The notes beneath the pieces are model-generated. The model worked only from the letters and a program-made list of their open reading frames with translations. It searched no databases and was not told the origin of the DNA. DNA of 37,579 nt from a bacterium (lineage in GTDB: Bacteria; Vulcanimicrobiota; Xenobia; Xenobiales; Xenobiaceae): the NCBI GenBank assembly GCA_017444045.1, contig JAFSXO010000047.1, forward strand, positions 1-37,579. Direction: 5' to 3'. Made by a program: the position numbers and the translations under genes. Below, piece by piece: positions 31,605 through 37,579 of the stretch (positions are counted from its first letter, which is position 1; each line of letters opens with the position of its first letter).

Positions 31605-32552
31605 ATGAAAATATTAAGTATTTTATCTTCGGCGGTCATCTCTGTGGCCGCTTTGTCATTATTTTCCGCGCCGCTGCAGGCTGCTTCCGAATGTAAGCCT
31701 GCGTGTAATAGCTGCCAAAGCTGTGCGGCTGTGTCTCCTTTGCACGAGCGCATCGCTGAGGCTGTGGCGTATGTGCGCACTAAATCCTCGCTGGTGCCGG
31801 AATACGCCATTGTGCTCGGCTCTGGCTTTGATAAGTTTGGCGATGAGCTTACCGATGCGGTAGCCGTTCCGTACGGTGAAATCCCCGGCTTTGCCGTCTC
31901 CACGGCGCCCGGTCATAAGGGCGAGCTTATTCTTGGCAAGCTTGAGGGCAAAAACGTTGTCGTTATGAGGGGACGCGTCCATCTGTATGAGGGCTACACG
32001 CCGCAGCAGGTGGTTTTCCCCGTGCAGGTTATGCGGGCCTTGGGTGCTAAGCGCATGATCATCAGCAACGCCAGCGGTGCTATACGCAACGATCTGGCTT
32101 TGGGAGAGCTGATGATAATCAAAGACCATATCAATATGACGGGATGCAATCCTTGTGTCGGCCCCAATGACGATAAAGTCGGGCCGCGCTTTTTCCCCGT
32201 ATCATCGGCTTATGATAACGATATGCGCTGCGCGGCGCTGCGCACGGCTGCCCGTGAGGGCTTTAAGCTCAGCGAAGGTATTTATGTCGGTATGCGCGGA
32301 CCATCTTATGAGACCCTGGCTGAGAATCGTATGCTCAGCGCTTGGGGCGGAGATGCCGTGGGCATGTCTACCGTGCTGGAGATTATCGAGGCGGCCCACT
32401 GCGGTATGAGCGTATTTGGCGTGACCTGCGTAACCGATGTCCTGAACGATGAGGACAGCGAGGATATGGAGCAGGCGGTCATTCAGGCCGGCGAGCGCGC
32501 CTGCCAGCGCTTCGTTAAGCTGGTGCGCGGTATACTGCGTGACAGCAAATAG
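31605..32552 (+). CDS. exported purine nucleoside phosphorylase paralogue, Asn-to-Asp at the base site
   Basis: A trimeric-type purine nucleoside phosphorylase with a Sec signal peptide: MKILSILSSAVISVAALSLF, cleavage near LQA-AS, then a Cys cluster (CKPACNSCQSC). The catalytic domain begins at HERIAEAVAYV and keeps IVLGSGFDKF, GHKGELILG, MRGRVHLYEG, SNASGAI, the base-binding Glu in GPSYETLAE and GGDAVGMSTV. Where 6-oxopurine enzymes have ITN, it has VTD: Asn243 of human PNP is Asp. That change (N243D) is known to let human PNP use adenosine, and MTA phosphorylases carry Asp there. So adenosine-type cleavage outside the cytoplasm is a fair inference. The ATG at 31605 is chosen for the signal peptide; an in-frame GTG at 31560 is possible. 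Neither has a good ribosome binding site. Confidence 0.85.
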   Translation: MKILSILSSAVISVAALSLFSAPLQAASECKPACNSCQSCAAVSPLHERIAEAVAYVRTKSSLVPEYAIVLGSGFDKFGDELTDAVAVPYGEIPGFAVSTAPGHKGELILGKLEGKNVVVMRGRVHLYEGYTPQQVVFPVQVMRALGAKRMIISNASGAIRNDLALGELMIIKDHINMTGCNPCVGPNDDKVGPRFFPVSSAYDNDMRCAALRTAAREGFKLSEGIYVGMRGPSYETLAENRMLSAWGGDAVGMSTVLEIIEAAHCGMSVFGVTCVTDVLNDEDSEDMEQAVIQAGERACQRFVKLVRGILRDSK

Positions 32553-32665
32553 ATCCGATGCGCAGGCAGATTGCTAAATGTGCCTCTGCTTTCTGTTAGG
32601 CTAGATGACGCTAAGCTGCCAGCATTGCACTTTCTATAGCTATTCTTAGCCAACATATCCTTGAC

Positions 32666-32716
32666 AATAAAAAAGCCATGCCCAGTAACTATCGTTCTGC
32701 GCACGGCTTTTTTTAT
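32666..32716. terminator. bidirectional terminator between convergent genes
   Basis: AATAAAAAAGCC pairs with GGCTTTTTTTATT as the outer stem, with TGC/GCA and CAG/CTG inside past single mismatches. It ends in T-runs on both strands and lies between the exported phosphorylase and the phosphoglycerate mutase gene. Confidence 0.8.
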
Positions 32717-32735
32717 TGATTATTAGATATGATGC

Positions 32736-33962
32736 TTAGGCGCCAAACTTGTTCAGACGTCCGGCATAGGCCATCATCTGCGCCATATTCTCCACGGCGG
32801 GGAAGGTGCCGAGAGTGCCGCCAGCGCAGGCGATCTCGCCAAAGCTGTTCTGGTTGGGCTTTACGCGGATGTTCTTAGCGTGCAGCAGATAGGGCACGGG
32901 ATGCCAGCTGTGGCTCTTCATCTGGCAGGGGGTGGAGTGGTCGCCGGTGATGACCAATACGTCGGGATTGAGATCCAGAACCTTGGGCAGCAGCTGATCT
33001 ACCTGCTCGATGATGGCGCACTTTTTGGCAAAGTTGCCGTCTTCTCCGAAGGAGTCGGTATACTTGATGTGCATGAAGAAGAAATCGAACTTATCCCAGT
33101 TGGCTTTCAGGCACTCAAACTCATCGGGAATATCGGCGGGGACGGGCAGCATGTTCATGCCGACCAAACGGGCCAGGCCGCGGTACATCGGGTAGATGGC
33201 GATGCAGGCCGAATTGAATTTGTAAATGTCGTTGAACATGGGCATGGCCGGACGGATGGCAAAGCCGCGCATCAGCAAGCCGTTGGCGGGATGCTGATCC
33301 TTAATCGCCTCGAAGGCCTGTTTCTGGAATTCGTTGACGACCTCTGACGCTTTGCGGGCGGCTTCGCAGTCCTCGTGTCCCATTAAGGGATGAGACTGCA
33401 GCGGGGCCACGCCGGTCTTCTGCGAGTCGGTATCGCTGATCTTGTCGGAGAACTTAGGGCCGCGGAATACGACGACAGCGCGGTAGTCCTTTTCGGGCAT
33501 CATAAAGATTTCTACGCCGGGGATGCTGACTTTAGCTTTAATGATATTGCACAGCTCGATGCACTTTTCGGTCGCTATGCGTCCGGCACGGCGGTCGGTA
33601 ACCAAACCATTTTCGTCTAGCGTGGCGAAGTTGATGCGCGAGGCTAAATCGGTAGGCTGCAGATCGAAGTCAACACCCAGGGCGGACAGAACGCCGCGGC
33701 CAATGTTGTACTTGAGAGGCTCGTAACCGAACAGCGCCATATGGGCCGGGCCGCTGCCAGGGGTGATGCCGCGGGCAATAGGTATAGTCTGACCTAATTC
33801 AGACTTGGCGGCCAGCTCATCCAAATTGGGAGTAAGCGCGTGCTCCAGTTCGGTCTGCTGGCAGGCAGAATTGGTAAGACCACCCAAACCATCCATTACC
33901 ATCAGAACCATTTTAGTCTTTTCGGGAATGGAAAGGTCGCTTAGCAACTCCAGACGATCCAT
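32736..33962 (-). CDS. apgM: 2,3-bisphosphoglycerate-independent phosphoglycerate mutase, archaeal type
   Basis: Glycolytic interconversion of 3- and 2-phosphoglycerate by a metal-dependent enzyme of the alkaline phosphatase superfamily. Seen: VLMVMDGLGGL (first metal motif), GITPGSGPAHMALFGYEP with the phosphorylated Ser, GRGVLSALGVDFDL, RRAGRIAT, and near the end the metal ligands in VITGDHSTPCQMKSHSWHPVP. Length 408 matches the archaeal ApgM type, shorter than GpmI (about 510). GGAGGTTAAAAA precedes the ATG. It stands alone on the minus strand, not in a glycolytic operon. Confidence 0.93.
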   Translation of the reverse strand: MDRLELLSDLSIPEKTKMVLMVMDGLGGLTNSACQQTELEHALTPNLDELAAKSELGQTIPIARGITPGSGPAHMALFGYEPLKYNIGRGVLSALGVDFDLQPTDLASRINFATLDENGLVTDRRAGRIATEKCIELCNIIKAKVSIPGVEIFMMPEKDYRAVVVFRGPKFSDKISDTDSQKTGVAPLQSHPLMGHEDCEAARKASEVVNEFQKQAFEAIKDQHPANGLLMRGFAIRPAMPMFNDIYKFNSACIAIYPMYRGLARLVGMNMLPVPADIPDEFECLKANWDKFDFFFMHIKYTDSFGEDGNFAKKCAIIEQVDQLLPKVLDLNPDVLVITGDHSTPCQMKSHSWHPVPYLLHAKNIRVKPNQNSFGEIACAGGTLGTFPAVENMAQMMAYAGRLNKFGA

Positions 33963-34065
33963 TTTTTAACCTCCATAATACAATAAAATATAAGATAGGG
34001 TAATTTCAGCCATAGTCTTTCAAGGTTGGAGAATGGCTCCCTGCCGATAAAAAAGCTATCCTGTA

Positions 34066-34121
34066 CGTCCCAATCTTCTCCTAGCAGAGGCAGCGTCCTA
34101 ATCCTCTCCTAGCAGGGGCAG
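34066..34121 (-). repeat. 28-bp imperfect tandem duplication at a gene 3' end
   Basis: Plus-strand units 34066-34093 and 34094-34121 match at 25 of 28 bases. The second encodes the C-terminus and stop (LPLLGED) of the caspase-like gene on the minus strand; the first repeats it just after the stop in another frame. Confidence 0.8.
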
Positions 34122-35786
34122 AATTTCGGGATCGGAGCACAGCTGCTCATAGCATTTGCGGTTGATGTCAAAGATATCGGTTTTAGGATTATTCCTCCAG
34201 GCATCGATCAGTACTCTGCTGAGGGATGTTGATACGCCTAAATGCTGAATGGGATTGCCGCCAGTTAATATCTGGCTGCGCGATCCCTGCAGCCTGCTGA
34301 TAAGCTGCATATCCTGGACATTGCCGCGGCCGTTGCGCTGTAAGTTAGGGGTAATAAACGTATCGAATATATAGCAGGTTCGGTAAGGCGCCAGCTCATT
34401 TTTCCAGCGCTCCCAGTCACCGTCGTTTAGCGGACGTGAGCTGCTGTCTGCAGCCGACTCGGTATTTGCGGTGAGGAATACCCGTTCCTGGCCGTTCCAG
34501 TCGGTGGCTCCGGCAAAGTATATCAATACTCTGTCGCCGATTCGGCAGGCCTGGCAGATATTGTCCATGGCTTTGGCTATATTCTCGAAGGTGGCATCCT
34601 TGCCGCGCAGCGACTTGACTATGTATCCGCGTTTCATGAGGCGTTCGCGCGCCCTGAGCACTGACTGAACGCTCGTGCTGTCGGTGCCGATTAGCAGTGC
34701 TCTGTTAGCGGTTACCTTAGAGCTAGGCGGTGCCATGAAGCGCACGCGCTTAGTGAAGCTTTTGTCGGCTTTGTCCCAGACGTTTACGCATAGCTCGTTG
34801 GCTCCGGGATTCAGATCCAGAGATAAGTCCAGAGCTAGCTGGCGCAGCTGCAGGTCCTCGGGAATGCTCCAGACCTCTTTTCCGTTCAGCAGCAGGTTGG
34901 CTTTGGCGATGCCCTCTGGCGCTTCTACAGTGCCAATCAGAGGGACATTTTTGAGCTTATTCACGCGCAGAGAGCGGGGCAGCTCTATGACCACGCTGGG
35001 AGAGGTTGGGGTGTTGGCCACGTCTAAGGGCAATTCGCGCTGACAGGTGTAGCTGCCGACTAAGCGCCCGCCCAGGGCTTCGCTAACGCGTACATTGGCG
35101 GTGATGCTAATGCGCTCTGGCGTGAGGCGTCTGACATTGCTGATCCCTATAACTTCGGTGTAGTCTATGCGGTGCAGGGAGCTGTCCCTGGCGCCGATGG
35201 TGCGTCCGTGAAAAGCTCCGATACAGGCGGTTTTCCCTAAAACACGGCCTTGGCTGACCACCGATATACAGCTGTCGGGGCCGAGTATGAACTTGTCGGG
35301 AATGCCGTCGCCGTTGATATCCTTGGCGCTAAGCTCCGTGCCCTTGGGCGGTTTCTCTTCGTAGAGATCCCACGAGCCGGTGGCCGCCTTGAGGGAAACC
35401 TGTCCGGGTCCTGGGCTTGGATCATTGCTAATTTTGACCTGGCGCAGCCAGCCCAGCATCAGAAGCGGATCGTGGAGATCGTCTATAACGGCCGCATTCT
35501 GAGAGCGGAAAAGCGGATTGGCGGCCAGACAGAGATCATACCTGGCCTCTAATGCAGCGGCCTCGTAGGCGTATTTTGCTCTTTTGTCCGCCTCGCATAT
35601 CTGCGCTTCTTCTGTGGCCGTCCCGTGGCCCTCTAGCGGGCTTGAGCGCGCGTCTGCCGCATTAGTTGGCAGGGGATGGGGCAGGCTTTCTGAAGGTGCG
35701 GGCTGAGCCCAAGCCTGGAGCACGATTCCCAGTGCGGCGGCGCTGCACACGCCTATTGCATTAATCCAATATTTATGTAATTGCAT
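34098..35786 (-). CDS. secreted caspase-fold protein without catalytic His and Cys
   Basis: Exported 562-residue protein. Signal peptide 1 to about 28 (ending VLQAWA-QP), then a Pro/Ala-rich linker and a helical part with Cys pairs. DINGDGIPDKFIL (156-168) is a Ca-binding loop of the FG-GAP/EF type. Residues 285-345 look Ig-like (GKEVWSIPE to LNPGANELCVNVWDKA). Residues 360-540 follow the caspase/peptidase C14 fold: NRALLIGTDS, RLMKRGYIVKSLRGKDATFENIAKAM, RVLIYFAGATDWNG, CYIFDTFITPN. Active members have YFSGHG and DSCxSG; here His and Cys are replaced (GAT and DTF), so it should be a pseudo-protease, perhaps a binding scaffold. It diverges from a HExxH protein gene 57 bp away. Confidence 0.7.
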   Translation of the reverse strand: MQLHKYWINAIGVCSAAALGIVLQAWAQPAPSESLPHPLPTNAADARSSPLEGHGTATEEAQICEADKRAKYAYEAAALEARYDLCLAANPLFRSQNAAVIDDLHDPLLMLGWLRQVKISNDPSPGPGQVSLKAATGSWDLYEEKPPKGTELSAKDINGDGIPDKFILGPDSCISVVSQGRVLGKTACIGAFHGRTIGARDSSLHRIDYTEVIGISNVRRLTPERISITANVRVSEALGGRLVGSYTCQRELPLDVANTPTSPSVVIELPRSLRVNKLKNVPLIGTVEAPEGIAKANLLLNGKEVWSIPEDLQLRQLALDLSLDLNPGANELCVNVWDKADKSFTKRVRFMAPPSSKVTANRALLIGTDSTSVQSVLRARERLMKRGYIVKSLRGKDATFENIAKAMDNICQACRIGDRVLIYFAGATDWNGQERVFLTANTESAADSSSRPLNDGDWERWKNELAPYRTCYIFDTFITPNLQRNGRGNVQDMQLISRLQGSRSQILTGGNPIQHLGVSTSLSRVLIDAWRNNPKTDIFDINRKCYEQLCSDPEILPLLGED

Positions 35787-35843
35787 AACATTACAATTTT
35801 CTATGGAGGATTTTTTCTTCCTATTTGCGGAAGATAAGAGCGT

Positions 35844-36455
35844 ATGCCTAGTCTTATTGTGCGCGCTATCAATTCGGTGGGACGCCTGATAGAGTTCTGC
35901 TTAACTGGCCAGACGGACTATGCGCTGACTACCTCGGATTTTTGTCTGGCTGATACGATTGACAACTCTGTGCAGGCTAAATTGGCCATGAAGGAGCTGC
36001 TTCCGTATCTTCAGCAAAAATTTGGCATCGTTCTGCAGGCGCCGATCATTATTAATTTGGAAAAGCCCCGAACGCGCAGCTGGAAAAGGGTCGTTTTCAG
36101 CGCGGGAGAGCATATAGGTAGCTATACGTCGCGCTGGCTGGGAGAGAATCTGTCGCATGAGATACTGCTGGCTCCGGGAATGGAGCGGCGCAAGTTTAAG
36201 GCGGTGCTGGCGCATGAACTTACCCATGCGTTTCAGGCCGAGCGCAGGCTGCTGCGCACGCATAAAGGGCTTAAAGAGGGTATGGCGCGCTGGGTTGAGT
36301 ACCATGTGCTGAATGAGGTCGGCCTGAAGCGGGAAGCCGACAAGCTATGCCGGTATCGCAGCTTTATACTGGGGCGCGGTATAATAACGATTCTGAATTA
36401 TGAGCGCGAGCATGGGCGTACCGCTACGCTTAAATGGCTGAAGGATCTAGCTTAA
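35844..36455 (+). CDS. putative gluzincin-type zinc metallopeptidase (HExxH)
   Basis: 203 residues, no signal peptide. The motif VLAHELTHAFQ (His124, Glu125, His128) is followed by Glu145 in LKEGMARWVEY, the right distance and context for a gluzincin third ligand, as in the peptidase MA-like families. The first 110 residues have PYLQQKFGIVL and PIIINLEKP, the beta part expected before such a site. Substrate unknown. It is head-to-head with the caspase-fold gene across 57 bp, so both may share control. GGAAG lies about 10 bases before the ATG. The stop is within a 22-bp duplicated segment. Confidence 0.65.
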   Translation: MPSLIVRAINSVGRLIEFCLTGQTDYALTTSDFCLADTIDNSVQAKLAMKELLPYLQQKFGIVLQAPIIINLEKPRTRSWKRVVFSAGEHIGSYTSRWLGENLSHEILLAPGMERRKFKAVLAHELTHAFQAERRLLRTHKGLKEGMARWVEYHVLNEVGLKREADKLCRYRSFILGRGIITILNYEREHGRTATLKWLKDLA

Positions 36456-36472
36456 ATGGCTTAAAGAATCTG
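36429..36472 (+). repeat. about 22-bp imperfect tandem duplication at a gene 3' end
   Basis: CTTAAATGGCTGAAGGATCTAG (36429-36450) is repeated as CTTAAATGGCTTAAAGAATCTG (36451-36472); the first 11 bases are identical and the rest aligns with one shift. The stop of the HExxH protein lies at the start of the second unit. Confidence 0.6.
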
Positions 36473-36473
36473 T

Positions 36474-37187
36474 TTAAGATAACTGTGGCTCACGCTTTTT
36501 GACCTCCTGCAGCCATCTGTAATACATTATCGCTCCGTTGATGACGAATAGAATCCACATGAGCAGAGTGGCAATATTGGAGCTGCCCGCCGAGTATTCT
36601 ATAAACCACATCGCTGCGGTAACTATGTCGGCGATTATCCAGAGGATCCACTGCTCAAGGCAGCGCTGCACCGAGGCCGCCATAGCGACTATCGACAGCG
36701 CCGTAACAAAAGCGTCTAGGTAGGGCATAGTGCCCTGCAGCCTGTCCAGCCCTAGGCCGCCCAAAGCGGTAATCAGCACGACAGTGCCGGCTAAAAGCCA
36801 ATGCCAGCGCTGGTTTAGGCGGCGTTTCTCCACCTCGTAAATCTCGCTGTCAAGGTGCCGGCTCCAGGCAATAAAGCCGTAAATGTTCATGGGCAGGAAA
36901 TAGCAGGAATACAGCATTACCGTCCCATAAAATTTTGACCGGAAGGCTATATAAGAATACAGGGCAACATTGACTACGCCAAAGAGGTAAGTGCTTAATT
37001 TGCCTTTTCCGTTCAGGATTACATTGGCAATGCCGGTAAGCGCGGAAAGTATGCCGATCCAGGTGTCGGTATTCCATGACAGGATGGTAACGATGGCGCA
37101 GCAAAAAAACAGCCAGCTTACCTCTGCCGTTTTCCAGCCGCTAAGCTCAAAGGCTGCCAGCTCTCGTAGGCTTTGGCTCAGTTTCAC
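36474..37187 (-). CDS. pnuC: nicotinamide riboside transporter PnuC-like
   Basis: Inner-membrane carrier of the PnuC family, which takes up nicotinamide riboside for NAD synthesis. About seven hydrophobic spans over 237 residues. Family features seen: SALTGIANVILNGKGKLSTY with YLFGVVNVALYSYIA, FLPMNIYGFIAW (the NxYGxxxW motif), and RCLEQWILWIIADIV (the EQWxxWI motif). The GTG start lies 4 bases after the stop of the upstream gene on the minus strand. No NAD-synthesis gene is adjacent. Confidence 0.9.
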   Translation of the reverse strand: MKLSQSLRELAAFELSGWKTAEVSWLFFCCAIVTILSWNTDTWIGILSALTGIANVILNGKGKLSTYLFGVVNVALYSYIAFRSKFYGTVMLYSCYFLPMNIYGFIAWSRHLDSEIYEVEKRRLNQRWHWLLAGTVVLITALGGLGLDRLQGTMPYLDAFVTALSIVAMAASVQRCLEQWILWIIADIVTAAMWFIEYSAGSSNIATLLMWILFVINGAIMYYRWLQEVKKREPQLS

Positions 37188-37191
37188 CGCA

Positions 37192-37579
37192 TCAGTCGCC
37201 TATCATCGCGTCGATATCTTTAGGCTGGGGAAGGTCTGTCTCCCCGTTGTCCCATTGCAGCACGTAGTAAAGCTTGTTGGGCAGGGATAGGGAACGATGG
37301 GCATAGCGGATATAGTTAGCTGGCTTGAGCTCGCCGTTAGGAGCATAGAACCAGCCCAAAAATGGTTTGCTGCTGCCGTTAAACTTTTTATAAAACGATT
37401 TTTGGGGCAGGTGCGGTATGAGGCGGGCGCTGGTTTTGTTTCCCATTAATCGGCAGCCCATATCTCCGCGCATCATTGGGTACAGATGCGGTGAAAGCAG
37501 GAAGTTCCCCTCGTAGGATACTTCTCCGCTGCCTTCTAGCTTGTCGCGCACGATTAGTATCTTATCGGTGGGCATGAAT
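37192..37579 (-). CDS. C-terminal part of a heparinase II/III-like protein (partial, runs off the window)
   Basis: The frame is open to the window edge, so the ATG at 37575 need not be the real start. The 127 visible residues show ILIVRDKLEGSGEVSYEGNF, LLSPHLYP, GWFYAPNGELKPANYIRY and SLPNKLYYVLQ, the order and spacing seen in the C-terminal beta-sheet domain of heparinase II/III and alginate-lyase family proteins. The catalytic part would lie beyond the edge. Family assignment is by pattern only. pnuC starts 4 bases downstream, so they may be co-transcribed. Confidence 0.55.
   Translation of the reverse strand, partial: FMPTDKILIVRDKLEGSGEVSYEGNFLLSPHLYPMMRGDMGCRLMGNKTSARLIPHLPQKSFYKKFNGSSKPFLGWFYAPNGELKPANYIRYAHRSLSLPNKLYYVLQWDNGETDLPQPKDIDAMIGD

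Noticed and set aside
32880..33347. 155-codon plus-strand open frame opposite phosphoglycerate mutase
   Set aside because: Fully antisense to a well-conserved enzyme gene; composition is that of a codon-bias shadow.
32736..33962. Alkaline phosphatase superfamily protein as a possible PglZ partner of the BrxC-like ATPase
   Set aside because: Its motifs and length are those of archaeal-type phosphoglycerate mutase, and it lies 12 kb away on the other strand.

Overview
The window carries a diderm (Gram-negative) bacterial chromosome segment of roughly even GC, almost fully coding, with a nearly complete early lipid A (Raetz) pathway. I see no tRNA, rRNA, CRISPR array, phage gene or transposase gene. 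The mix of genes (LPS synthesis, LpxB-related proteins of the type known from cyanobacteria and Deinococcus, an ftsA-nrdR-nucleoside phosphorylase cluster in near-Firmicutes order, an archaeal-type phosphoglycerate mutase) fits a deep-branching Terrabacteria lineage with an outer membrane. I cannot name the organism.

Region 1 (1-6656) is an envelope operon: three OmpH/Skp-like exported proteins in a row (two of them lipoproteins), a short LpxD lacking the usual N-terminal domain, a large exported protein of unknown function, LpxC, and FabZ overlapping LpxC. A 490-bp non-coding stretch with hairpins and a dispersed repeat follows.

Region 2 (7149-14568) continues the lipid A theme: a Gfo/Idh/MocA oxidoreductase, LpxA, LpxB, a second LpxB-like glycosyltransferase, an isoprenylcysteine methyltransferase-like membrane protein, a small membrane protein, a calcineurin-like phosphoesterase with a GNRE motif (a candidate for the missing LpxH step), and a third LpxB-related protein.

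Region 3 (14775-24640) is mixed: a type IV pilin-like protein, TruD on the minus strand, a 1365-residue P-loop ATPase with BrxC/PglY-like layout but no BREX partners, then ftsA-nrdR-purine nucleoside phosphorylase-pyrimidine nucleoside phosphorylase. No ftsZ lies next to ftsA.

Region 4 (24765-37579) holds a degenerate histidyl-tRNA-synthetase-like protein with a long disordered tail, a YfhO-like membrane protein, two small membrane proteins, a second purine nucleoside phosphorylase carrying a signal peptide, archaeal-type phosphoglycerate mutase, a secreted caspase-fold protein lacking both catalytic residues, divergent from a HExxH protein, PnuC, and the 3' part of a heparinase-like gene.

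A dispersed non-coding element recurs at about 6971, 11858, 13079 and, in part, 29985. The best copy has perfect 14-bp terminal inverted repeats, and its central hairpin shows a compensatory base-pair change between copies. Short imperfect tandem duplications (18-28 bp) recur at gene ends.
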